Origin: Methylotenera sp.
Lineage (GTDB): Bacteria; Pseudomonadota; Gammaproteobacteria; Burkholderiales; Methylophilaceae
Assembly (NCBI GenBank): GCA_027487055.1
Contig: JAIYEJ010000191.1
Span: 1-6,234 of the forward strand
DNA length: 6,234 bases
Reading direction: 5' to 3'
Shown: piece after piece, positions 1 to 6,135 of the stretch
Numbering within the stretch: the stretch's first letter is position 1
How the letters are laid out: every line of letters begins with the position of its first letter
Program-made: the position numbers and the translations under genes
Notes under the pieces: model-generated
What the model was told of the DNA's origin: nothing
The model's database searches: none
Seen by the model: only the letters and a program-made list of their open reading frames with translations

Positions 1-632
1 CCAAAGCGCGCCATTAAATTGAGCGTGATTTCGATATAAGGCTTAGAGATAAGCTCGCCAACCACTTCAATTGTTGCTTCTTGTTTGGTGAGCGGTAATG
101 CCATTAAAAGTGCAGTTAAAAATTGGCTAGATACGTTGCCGCGAATTTTAATCGGGTTACTAACATCAATGTTGGCAGGCGAAATTTTGAGCGGCGGAAA
201 ACCTTCGTTTTCTAAGTACTCAATATTTGCACCAATTTGTCTTAATGCATCGACCAAATCGCCAATCGGGCGCTCGTGCATGCGTGGCACGCCGCTTAGC
301 GCGTAATGCCCGTTTGACAAGGCAAGTGCAGCAGTCAGTGGACGAAAAGCAGTTCCTGCGTTGCCTAAAAAAAGTTCAGCATTTTTAGTCGTTAAGTTGC
401 CGTCACATCCAGTTACTTTAAGACCACCACTTAATTTCTCAAGCTTAACGCCTAATTTTTCTAAAGCTTCTAGCATGCGAGCAGTGTCATCTGATGCGAG
501 TAATGAATGAATCACTGTGCTATTGCTGGCCAATGCCGCGAGCAGTAATGTGCGGTTTGAAATGCTTTTTGAACCAGGCAAAGTAATTGTGCCAGAGGCT
601 TTAGTTGCCGCGGGTAAATGAAGTTGTTCCAT
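1..632 (-). CDS. aroA: 3-phosphoshikimate 1-carboxyvinyltransferase (EPSP synthase), N-terminal half, cut by window edge
   Basis: Cytoplasmic shikimate-pathway enzyme that joins phosphoenolpyruvate to shikimate-3-phosphate to give EPSP, the direct precursor of chorismate. About 210 codons are present, roughly half of the usual 430 or so; the C-terminal half runs off the left edge. The visible part holds LPGSKSISNR with K22, S23 and R27, which fall at the same numbers as in the E. coli enzyme. It also has LGNAGTAFRPL (residues 89-99), the HERPIGDL segment with R122, and NVSSQF (167-172) with S169, S170 and Q171. The intact GSKS and NAGTA motifs indicate a class I, glyphosate-sensitive type (family knowledge). 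The ATG at 632 is supported by this numbering. It lies six bases after the tyrA stop with no clear Shine-Dalgarno sequence, so translational coupling to tyrA is likely. In betaproteobacteria cmk and rpsA commonly follow aroA, but that is outside the window. Confidence 0.97.
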   Translation of the reverse strand, partial: MEQLHLPAATKASGTITLPGSKSISNRTLLLAALASNSTVIHSLLASDDTARMLEALEKLGVKLEKLSGGLKVTGCDGNLTTKNAELFLGNAGTAFRPLTAALALSNGHYALSGVPRMHERPIGDLVDALRQIGANIEYLENEGFPPLKISPANIDVSNPIKIRGNVSSQFLTALLMALPLTKQEATIEVVGELISKPYIEITLNLMARF

Positions 633-638
633 AAATAA

Positions 639-1538
639 CTATTTTTCTCTATCTTTTGCCCAATTGTTGCGCGCGATACTGGCGCGCTCAAACAAGGCTT
701 GTAAACCTATACCATTTTCATCTGCAAGCAGTTGTTTTAATTGGCTTAATTCTTTTTCAAAAGCGCTGATTTCGCCAAGCAAGGCCTCTTTATTGGCCAG
801 CGAAATATCGCGCCACATTTCTGGGTGGCTTCCTGCAATTCGAGTAAAGTCTCTAAAGCCGCTCGCAGCAAAGCTAAATAATTGCTCTGCGTTGGGCCGG
901 GCGGCAATGTCATCCACCAATGCAAAGGCCAATAAATGCGGTAAATGGCTCACTGCAGCAAAAATACGGTCATGCGTTTCCGCAGACATTTCACTCACTT
1001 GTGCGCCGCATGTGCGCCACATCTCAGCAACTCTATTAATTTTTGATGCTTTGGAAGCCTTATCTAAATTGGCTTGCGGAGCATCGTCATTGAAATAGGG
1101 GGTTAAAACAACATTTTTGCCAATAAATAAATCGGCTTTTGCGGCAGAAACACCAGACTTTTCTGCGCCTGCAATTGGGTGTCCGCCCACAAATTGGTTA
1201 AATTGCTCGCCTAAAATTTCTTTGGCGCATGTTAGCACATCACTTTTGGTGCTACCTGCGTCTGTAATCACTGTGTTGCAATGTAAATGTGGTTTAATAC
1301 TTTGTAAAATGCCACCAGTTTGCGCCACAGGCGCGGCAATTAAGATGATATCAGCATCTCTGCAAGCCTCGCGGATATTGGTTTCTGCGGCATCGATTAC
1401 GCCCAACTTAAGCGCTTCGTTCAGGCTTGCTTGCGTGCGCCCAACTCCGACAATATGCGTGCTTAAACTTGCTTTTTTAAGCACTAACGCAACGCTGCCG
1501 CCAATCAGGCCCACACCAAAAATAACAAGTTTTTTCAC
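639..1538 (-). CDS. tyrA: prephenate dehydrogenase (tyrosine branch)
   Basis: Cytoplasmic NAD(P)-dependent enzyme that oxidatively decarboxylates prephenate to 4-hydroxyphenylpyruvate for tyrosine synthesis. Read from the GTG at 1538 it has 299 residues, normal for a monofunctional TyrA with no fused chorismate mutase or ACT domain. The N-terminal Rossmann fold opens with KKLVIFGVGLIGGS (dinucleotide loop at residues 8-14). GGHPIAGAEKSG (about 118-129) carries the conserved active-site histidine. The helical C-terminal domain has HDRIFAAVSHLPH (about 189-201) and GFRDFTRIAGSHPEMWRDI (about 227-245), both family signatures. The start is uncertain: the open frame extends seven codons further to a TTG at 1559, but family proteins begin just before KKLVIFG, so I prefer GTG. 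Neither start has a clear ribosome binding site. It lies 59 bases after the DUF393 gene and six bases before aroA. The close homologue family includes arogenate dehydrogenases, so exact substrate preference is not settled. Confidence 0.95.
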   Translation of the reverse strand: MKKLVIFGVGLIGGSVALVLKKASLSTHIVGVGRTQASLNEALKLGVIDAAETNIREACRDADIILIAAPVAQTGGILQSIKPHLHCNTVITDAGSTKSDVLTCAKEILGEQFNQFVGGHPIAGAEKSGVSAAKADLFIGKNVVLTPYFNDDAPQANLDKASKASKINRVAEMWRTCGAQVSEMSAETHDRIFAAVSHLPHLLAFALVDDIAARPNAEQLFSFAASGFRDFTRIAGSHPEMWRDISLANKEALLGEISAFEKELSQLKQLLADENGIGLQALFERASIARNNWAKDREK

Positions 1539-1543
1539 AAGAA

Positions 1544-1568
1544 CATGTTTTATAATCAATAAAACATG
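1544..1568. repeat. perfect 10-bp inverted repeat at the tyrA start
   Basis: The arms CATGTTTTAT (1544-1553) and ATAAAACATG (1559-1568) are exact reverse complements with a 5-base spacer. In the minus-strand transcript the hairpin would end five bases before the GTG start of tyrA. It is AT-rich and lacks a following T-run, so it does not look like an intrinsic terminator. It could be a dimeric-regulator operator, an mRNA structure at the initiation region, or chance in AT-rich DNA. No known operator consensus is recognised. Confidence 0.5.
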
Positions 1569-1597
1569 ATTGTAACATTTTGTGCAAAGTTTCTGCC

Positions 1598-2005
1598 CTA
1601 GCTTGGCGCAAAAGCGCGCAGTAATTTGTTTAACGCATAAGGCAAGGGCGTTTTGCTTAACCAGTGCCTATTATCTGCAATAAAAGGGTAGGCGCGGCTT
1701 AATAGTGGGCGCAAGGTTTTGCTGCCCCAAAATTGGCCTAGCTTATTAAATCCAGCTGCTTTGTAAGCAATTTCAAATACATATACACCTTTTATCCATT
1801 GTCCTGCGGCGTCCACCGCGTGTATGCGTTCCATCATCACTTCTTTGGTTGTTGGGCAAAATGCAGGTTCGTTAAAATTTTCGTTAGAACAATCTACTAA
1901 AATCAACTTATTCTCAAAGTCGGTTTCTTTAATGGTGTGCATTTCAGTTGCGCATAAGGGGCAACTGGCATCGTAATAAATCGTGAGTGGATAGGTGATA
2001 TTCAT
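1598..2005 (-). CDS. DUF393 (DCC family) thiol-disulfide-oxidoreductase-like protein
   Basis: A 135-residue small protein of the DUF393/YuxK type. The N-terminus LTIYYDASCPLC (residues 7-18) gives the family's D-x-x-C-P-L-C signature, with a CxxC pair at C15 and C18. Further family features are VDCSN at about 37-41, the R-x-HAVDAAGQWIKGVYVFE segment near the middle, and a C-terminal part with AYPFIADNRHWLS. The domain is predicted to be thioredoxin-like, but no substrate or partner is established for most members, so a redox role is inference. No signal peptide is seen, which points to the cytoplasm. The open frame reaches an ATG at 2041. I chose the ATG at 2005 because a GAGG lies five bases upstream and the extra 12 residues are not family-like. 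It precedes tyrA by 59 bases, and the context does not show a functional link with aromatic synthesis. Confidence 0.85.
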   Translation of the reverse strand: MNITYPLTIYYDASCPLCATEMHTIKETDFENKLILVDCSNENFNEPAFCPTTKEVMMERIHAVDAAGQWIKGVYVFEIAYKAAGFNKLGQFWGSKTLRPLLSRAYPFIADNRHWLSKTPLPYALNKLLRAFAPS

Positions 2006-2006
2006 A

Positions 2007-2084
2007 TTAACCTCGCAGTAAGTTTTGAATTTTTGCGCCATGTTTCATAATTTTGGCCAATTTTTCTAGTTTTAGTTTCAGCAT
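2007..2084 (-). CDS. possible short basic upstream ORF (25 aa) abutting the DUF393 gene
   Basis: An ATG at 2084 opens a 25-codon frame beginning MLKLKLEKLAKIMKH and ending LLRG. Its TAA is separated from the DUF393 ATG by one base. The peptide is rich in lysine and leucine and has a plausible amphipathic-helix pattern. No family is recognised. The ribosome binding signal ahead of it is poor, with only a GGG about ten bases upstream. The stop-start geometry would allow translational coupling, but an AT-rich region makes lysine-rich chance ORFs common. It may be nothing more than leader sequence. Confidence 0.2.
   Translation of the reverse strand: MLKLKLEKLAKIMKHGAKIQNLLRG
2011..2014 (-). promoter_or_regulatory. 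ribosome binding site that decides the DUF393 start
   Basis: On the minus strand GAGG lies five bases before the ATG at 2005. It is the clearest Shine-Dalgarno match I found in the window and favours this start over the upstream in-frame ATG at 2041, which has none. It lies inside the last codons of the short ORF at 2007-2084. Confidence 0.6.
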
Positions 2085-2120
2085 TTAATCTACCCAAATT
2101 GAGAGTGTTTGCATGAGTTC

Positions 2121-2283
2121 CTACATGTTCTGGATACGATCAATATACCAACCATTGTCGAGCTTGGTCGCGACGATGTGTTGAGTATTCCAGATTATCT
2201 GTAGCTATTAAGAGTGCGCCGTGGCAGCTTGCGTGCACTACAAATTGCAATGTCGCGCGTGCTAGTGCGGGTTGCAAGTCACC
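2121..2283 (-). pseudogene. decayed SnoaL/DUF4440 (NTF2-like) C-terminal fragment
   Basis: The minus strand contains HIVATKLDNGWYIDRIQN followed by M and a TAG at 2121-2123. This closely resembles the last strand of SnoaL/SgcJ-type NTF2-fold proteins, which typically end in a pattern like h-x-V-x-x-K-x-x-x-G-W-x-I-x-x-x-Q-N. Directly upstream that frame is closed by TAA and TAG, but the neighbouring frame reads ARATLQF, then GALLIATDNLEYS, as expected for the preceding strands of the fold. The two would join through a frameshift near 2181-2200. Upstream of 2283 further stops occur and the N-terminal half is not recognisable. If real, this is a dead gene that once followed bpt in the same orientation. 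The family call rests on a short stretch and could be wrong. Confidence 0.35.
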
Positions 2284-2331
2284 TGTTTAACCTGTTGAAC
2301 TGGGCGCCATTATCTTTTGGCTCAATTTGAG

Positions 2332-2457
2332 ATGATGCAAGGTAATAACGTGCCCGCTAAGAATTTATTGCCAGAATTGCTTCGGCGCGAGCCAACTTTA
2401 GTGGGCGAAAGCATATCTATACTAGTTAAAGGTGCGGGAATAAAACCGATTTATTGA
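2332..2457 (+). CDS. small plus-strand ORF (41 aa), doubtful
   Basis: An ATG pair at 2332-2337 opens a 41-codon frame to TGA at 2455-2457. It includes VPAKNLLPELLRREP and SISILVKGAG, which read like ordinary protein sequence rather than low-complexity translation. The frame is open further upstream to a TGA at 2296-2298. No family is recognised; a faint likeness to SAF-type domains is too weak to use. It would be the only plus-strand gene in the window and lies in an apparently decaying interval, so it may be a gene remnant or chance. Confidence 0.15.
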   Translation: MMQGNNVPAKNLLPELLRREPTLVGESISILVKGAGIKPIY

Positions 2458-2477
2458 TGCGTATAAAAAAAGATGAC

Positions 2478-3209
2478 TTAAACCCACTCACCATCAATTA
2501 ACTTCTCTTGCGGCTTAAACTGTTGTTTATAAGCCATTTTTTGGCTATCTTGTATCCAATAGCCTAAATATAAATAAGGTAATTTTACGCTTTTCGTCCA
2601 TTCTGTTAGCCACATAATCGAATATGTACCATAGCTTGCTTTGGCTTCTGTCGCATCGTAAAACGTATAAACGGCAGAGATGCCATCGCGTACCACATCT
2701 ACAACGCTGACAATTTTAATATTGCCTTTAGCATCGCTAAACTCAATCATCAAGCTTTCTACATTGCTCATACACAAAAACTGGCGGTACTGTTCTGCTT
2801 CATCTTTGGTTTCAGTTGGCGATAGCTTATTTTCATCGGCATGACGCAATTGTTGGTAGTTGTTATATAGCTCAAAATGATTTTGCCGAAAATCGAGTGG
2901 CAAGACGCGCACGTTTAAATCTGCGTGTTGTTTAAACGCGCGTTTTTGGCTGCGGTTTGGTACAAATTGATCTAAAATTAATCGTACAGGTACGCAAGCG
3001 TTACAGGTCTCGCAATGAGGGCGATAAGCAAATTTGCCACTACGTCGAAAACCCTGTGCAATCAGCCCGCTGTAAACTTGGCTATCTACAAGATGATGCG
3101 GCGCGGCAATTAAACTTTGCGCGAGTTTGTTCGGCAAATAGCCACATTTATAAGGCGTGGTGACATAAAACTGTAGTTTGTGCAGTGCTGGTTCTGATGG
3201 CAATGTCAT
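2478..3209 (-). CDS. bpt: aspartate/glutamate leucyltransferase (bacterial ATE1-family)
   Basis: Cytoplasmic transferase that moves leucine from leucyl-tRNA onto N-terminal Asp or Glu of proteins, marking them for ClpS/ClpAP degradation (family knowledge). It has 243 residues, the normal size. Family blocks are TPYKCGYLPN with C22 at the start, GFRRSGKFAYRPHC (53-66) continuing to ACVPVRL with a cysteine cluster at C66, C69 and C72, LRHADENK (about 121-128), SAVYTFYD (178-185), and LGYWIQDSQKMAYKQQF (215-231) with the following KPQEKL. The ATG at 3209 lies one base after the aat stop, so the two genes form a transcription unit and are probably translationally coupled. The older name for this family, arginyl-tRNA-protein transferase (ate), is less likely for a bacterial protein next to aat. 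Substrate specificity is inferred from family, not visible directly. Confidence 0.95.
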   Translation of the reverse strand: MTLPSEPALHKLQFYVTTPYKCGYLPNKLAQSLIAAPHHLVDSQVYSGLIAQGFRRSGKFAYRPHCETCNACVPVRLILDQFVPNRSQKRAFKQHADLNVRVLPLDFRQNHFELYNNYQQLRHADENKLSPTETKDEAEQYRQFLCMSNVESLMIEFSDAKGNIKIVSVVDVVRDGISAVYTFYDATEAKASYGTYSIMWLTEWTKSVKLPYLYLGYWIQDSQKMAYKQQFKPQEKLIDGEWV

Positions 3210-3210
3210 T

Positions 3211-3951
3211 CTAAAAGTTTACCATTTTGCTCAGAATTTGCGTGAATTCTTCGCGATTAATTTCGCGCCCACCAAAGCTTGTCAGAAAAGGTGTTTTCAT
3301 TTGGCAATCTATCATGCCAACCTCTAGTTTAATCAGCGTTTCTACCAAATGTACAAATGCAATTTTTGAGGCATCGGTCACATGGTGAAACATGCTTTCA
3401 CCATAAAACATACGGTCAATTTTTACACCGTAACAACCTCCAACCAGTTTGTCATCTTGCCAAGTTTCTGCGCTCATGGCAAAACCTTGCGCATGCAAAC
3501 TGCAATAGGCGACTATCATTTGTGGTGAGATCCAAGTTTTATTTTCATCCCCAATTTGAGCATTACGAGGAGTTTTAGCGCATTCAGTGATAACTGCCTC
3601 AAAGGCAGTATTGATGCGGGTTTCAAAGTTATGCTTTTTAAGTGTTTTTTTAAGTGAGTTTGAAACCTTAAGCTCGTTAGGAAACAACACCATGCGCGGA
3701 TGTGGACTCCACCACAATAGGGGCTCCTCCTTATCTTGCGGATTATAATTTGACCAAGGGAAAATTCCTTGTTTATAAGCACTTAATAAGCGCTGCGTAC
3801 TTAAATCACCGCCAATAGCAATTAAGCCATTTGGCTCTATAAGTGCATCGGATAACGGGGGGAAAGGGGTGTCATGTTCAAGCGCCAGTACATTTCCAGT
3901 GGGGAGCTTGTAATAGGCTTGCGGGGCTTGACCTGATTCTTTTTCAACCAT
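3211..3951 (-). CDS. aat: leucyl/phenylalanyl-tRNA--protein transferase
   Basis: Cytoplasmic enzyme that attaches Leu or Phe from aminoacyl-tRNA to proteins with N-terminal Arg or Lys, creating a type 2 N-degron for ClpS/ClpAP (family knowledge). The 246 residues include all family blocks: DTPFPPL (27-33), EPNGLIAIGGDLS (39-51), YKQGIFPWS (59-67), WWSPHPRMVL (80-89), TWISPQMIVAY (139-149), LHAQGFAMSAETW (152-164), LVGGCYGV (169-176), FYGESMF (182-188), DASKIAFVHL (193-202) and GMIDCQM (212-218). The GNAT-like fold's active region therefore looks intact. The ATG at 3951 follows an AGGTA whose spacing is short, and it adds about 20 residues before the family's conserved N-terminal block. No better in-frame ATG is seen. 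It starts 73 bases after the diguanylate cyclase gene, so it may have its own promoter in that AT-rich gap, though none is clear. Confidence 0.97.
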   Translation of the reverse strand: MVEKESGQAPQAYYKLPTGNVLALEHDTPFPPLSDALIEPNGLIAIGGDLSTQRLLSAYKQGIFPWSNYNPQDKEEPLLWWSPHPRMVLFPNELKVSNSLKKTLKKHNFETRINTAFEAVITECAKTPRNAQIGDENKTWISPQMIVAYCSLHAQGFAMSAETWQDDKLVGGCYGVKIDRMFYGESMFHHVTDASKIAFVHLVETLIKLEVGMIDCQMKTPFLTSFGGREINREEFTQILSKMVNF

Positions 3952-4001
3952 TACCTATCTTAACAAGAATTTACTCTGAATATTTCTATGAATTAATTTC
4001 T

Positions 4002-4025
4002 AAGTAATTTTTTAGGTAATTTTTT
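4002..4025. repeat. 12-bp tandem duplication just after the GGDEF gene
   Basis: AAGTAATTTTTT (4002-4013) is followed directly by AGGTAATTTTTT (4014-4025), 11 of 12 bases identical. It touches the stop codon of the diguanylate cyclase gene and lies in the AT-rich gap before aat. It probably arose by replication slippage. No hairpin with a T-run on the minus strand is evident, so it is not a recognisable terminator. Confidence 0.6.
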
Positions 4026-6025
4026 TAAGAAAACAAGTTTGGTTGCATGTTAAACAAATAGTGGTGACCACCGCCATTTGATTTTGCTTGATACATTGCT
4101 TGGTCTGCATGACGCAATAAAATGTCTGGCGATTCGTTATCGCCTGGGAAGACCGTATAGCCAATGCTTGCAGAAATATATAAGGTTTGGTCGAATATTG
4201 CAAAAGGTGATTCAATCGACTCTAAAATACGATCTAGCGTTTTGCTATATTCATCAATCGAAGGCAAACCACATAAAAGTAACGCAAACTCATCTCCACC
4301 AAGTCGCGCAATCGTGTCACTTTCACGTAGGTTTTCGCGCAGACGTGCGGTTAATTGAATTAGTAATTGGTCACCAGCTTCATGACCAAGCGCATCGTTA
4401 ATCGGTTTAAACTTATCTAAATCAAAATAGCATATAGCCACCATTTCTTTGCTACGCGCAGCACGCGCTAATACTTGCTGTAAGCGGTCAGAGAACAACG
4501 TGCGGTTTGGTAATTGCGTTAATGAATCGTGATAAGCCATATGTTCTAGCGCTTTTTGTTGTTCTTTTTCTAAGGTGATGTCTGAAAACAAGCCAATGTA
4601 ATGCTGAAAGTTGTTAGATTCGTCAAAAACAGGAAAAAGATCAAAACTTGCCATATACTCATTACCATTTTTATGTAAGTTAATGGTTTCGCCACGCCAA
4701 TCACCTTTATTTTGAGTGTCTTTAAAAAGTGTTGTGAAAAAATCTGCTTTATCATGCACAAAGCCCAATTCACGAGGGGTTCGGCCGATAGCCTCATTGC
4801 GGTTATATCCTGAAATTTCTGTAAATGCCGGGTTAACCTCAGTGATTTTAGCATTTGAGTCTGTAATAAAAATACCATCATGTGCATGCTTAAATACGCT
4901 AGATGAAACGGTGAGTCGCTCGGTACTTTCTCGTAACTCACCTACTAATTCACGTAAACGTTCACGCATTTTTAGCATATTGTCGATGAGCGTTCCTGGG
5001 TTTGCGTGCGTTCCGTCATCGGCAAAGTCGCCTCGTTCAATACGCCCAACCAAGCGACTTGCAGTTTCAGGGTCGCCCCCCAATGGAGTCAGCACAAAAC
5101 GTTTAATTGCATAAAAAGCCAATAGGACTAAAGCCAAGCCAAAAATACTGCCAATGAGTAGCAGTGGGTATAAAGTACTTGCACTGCTAAAATAAGCTTC
5201 ACGTTTTGGGTAAATGATATAAGCTTGAAAGTCCCAAGCTGGAATGTCTTTTTTAATGATGCTCCACGCACCATTCTTATTTTTTAAAGCATCATTTGCT
5301 TGGCTGATAGAAGTGTTATCAGACAAAAAACGAATATGGTGGTTGTAATCTGTAATCACAGCGAAGCCACTATTTAAAAAAGACCATTTTTTTATCGCAT
5401 CTTCTAGCGCATTTGCATTCACTTTATAGCCAACGTACCAAGCGCCAATGACGGTACCACTTTTATTTTTAATGGGCTCGTAACCAGAAATATAAGGCTC
5501 ACCTAAAATATCAACCACACCATAAAAAGATTTACCATCTTGCAGATAAGTAAGTACTTTACCTTTAGGATCTAATAGTGTGCCAACAGCGCGAATACCA
5601 TCTTTTTGGCGTACATTGGTAGCAATACGCACAAAACTACCATTATTTTTTACAAATAAAGTCGCAGTGCCATTTTCAATGCTGGTCACACCATCAACCA
5701 AATCGGCTTGCTTCGTTTGCGATTCTTTACCAAACATGAGGTTAGGAATTGTGCTGTTATGTAACACAATGGAGCCATTAATTGTGGGCTCGCCGAGCGC
5801 AAGGCTATTTTGTTTGAGTAGCTGCATTGATGAGTTGACGCGTTCGTTCACCAAGCTTTGTGTCATCTCTAGCAAATAGCTGAGCTTGTTGGTTTCAGCA
5901 ATGGCGCGATTCTCGATTCTTTGCATATCTATCGCAAACATATATATCGCTGTTGCTAAAATAGAAAATACACCCACAAGAAATAGTGGGCGCAGAATAC
6001 GCTTGATAACAGAAATATGCTTCAT
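4025..6025 (-). CDS. membrane diguanylate cyclase: Cache sensor - HAMP-like - PAS - GGDEF
   Basis: Inner-membrane sensor predicted to make cyclic di-GMP from two GTP. The 666 residues show a transmembrane helix at about 9-31, a periplasmic region of about 250 residues, a second helix at about 284-307, a HAMP-like linker with LGGDPE and RIERGDF (315-334), a helical stretch to about 370, a PAS domain (about 374-485) and a GGDEF domain (about 495-660). The periplasmic part matches Cache 3/Cache 2 fusions: GTATLFVKNNGSFVRIATNV (119-138), RAVGTLLDP, then LGEPYISGYEP (174-184) and IGAWYVGYK. Catalytic features are intact: HDSLTQLPNR (499-508), FDLDKFK with D535, N543 and D552 for guanine, and GGDEF at 576-580. 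RESD (567-570), five residues before it, is a product-inhibition I-site. There is no EAL or HD-GYP domain, so it should be synthase only. The ATG at 6025 has no Shine-Dalgarno match but precedes the first helix suitably. The ligand is unknown. Confidence 0.95.
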   Translation of the reverse strand: MKHISVIKRILRPLFLVGVFSILATAIYMFAIDMQRIENRAIAETNKLSYLLEMTQSLVNERVNSSMQLLKQNSLALGEPTINGSIVLHNSTIPNLMFGKESQTKQADLVDGVTSIENGTATLFVKNNGSFVRIATNVRQKDGIRAVGTLLDPKGKVLTYLQDGKSFYGVVDILGEPYISGYEPIKNKSGTVIGAWYVGYKVNANALEDAIKKWSFLNSGFAVITDYNHHIRFLSDNTSISQANDALKNKNGAWSIIKKDIPAWDFQAYIIYPKREAYFSSASTLYPLLLIGSIFGLALVLLAFYAIKRFVLTPLGGDPETASRLVGRIERGDFADDGTHANPGTLIDNMLKMRERLRELVGELRESTERLTVSSSVFKHAHDGIFITDSNAKITEVNPAFTEISGYNRNEAIGRTPRELGFVHDKADFFTTLFKDTQNKGDWRGETINLHKNGNEYMASFDLFPVFDESNNFQHYIGLFSDITLEKEQQKALEHMAYHDSLTQLPNRTLFSDRLQQVLARAARSKEMVAICYFDLDKFKPINDALGHEAGDQLLIQLTARLRENLRESDTIARLGGDEFALLLCGLPSIDEYSKTLDRILESIESPFAIFDQTLYISASIGYTVFPGDNESPDILLRHADQAMYQAKSNGGGHHYLFNMQPNLFS

Positions 6026-6135
6026 AGAAGAAATTTGACTGCGTTTAAATAATTGATTATTAAATGTTTTTTATTTAACAGACCAATTAGTTTACACGAG
6101 TTTTAAATTCTCTGCATTGGCCCGTTTGAGCAAAC
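6026..6135. other. 110-bp AT-rich upstream region of the diguanylate cyclase gene
   Basis: This gap probably holds the promoter of the cyclase gene. It contains an inverted TTAAAT/ATTTAA pair (6060-6065 and 6073-6078). A TTGGTC...TTAATA pair at roughly 17-base spacing on the minus strand is only a weak sigma-70 match. A GTTTG/CAAAC pair (6124-6135) directly follows the upstream stop but has no T-run, so no terminator can be called. Confidence 0.3.

Larger units (their letters stand above)
2042..2477. other. gene-poor interval between bpt and the DUF393 gene, probably decayed coding DNA
   Basis: About 435 bases carry no intact gene of convincing length, unlike the tightly packed genes around it. 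GC-richer codon-like stretches (roughly 2160-2290) alternate with stops in all frames. Contents seen are the SnoaL-like remnant, a 41-codon plus-strand frame, a 9-base imperfect tandem repeat (acctgttta/acctgttga, 2281-2298), and the short ORF before the DUF393 gene. No tRNA cloverleaf, insertion-sequence end or direct target duplication was recognised. Confidence 0.5.

Noticed and set aside
1551..1556. Plus-strand TATAAT, a perfect -10 box
   Set aside because: No acceptable -35 element at 16-18 bases upstream and no plus-strand gene follows; it is part of the inverted repeat.
664..1569. Long plus-strand open frames opposite tyrA (664-1098 and 1117-1569)
   Set aside because: They are antisense shadows of a well-supported tyrA, with no family motifs and unusual composition rich in Ser, Cys and Ala.
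2220..2280. GC-richer patch with repeated TTGCAA and GCACGC-like pieces, considered as a structured RNA or tRNA remnant
   Set aside because: No cloverleaf or consistent set of stems could be drawn; better explained as decayed coding sequence.
2465..2495. Possible intrinsic terminator at the end of bpt: a GATGGU/GUCAUC pairing followed by seven T on the minus strand
   Set aside because: The stem is only four standard pairs plus two wobble pairs with a 12-base loop and it overlaps the stop codon; too weak to call.
6060..6078. Inverted TTAAAT/ATTTAA pair upstream of the cyclase gene
   Set aside because: Only six A/T pairs in very AT-rich DNA; expected by chance and no known operator pattern.
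6124..6135. GTTTG-AG-CAAAC near-palindrome after the upstream stop codon
   Set aside because: The stem is short, the loop would be too tight, and no T-run follows on the minus strand.
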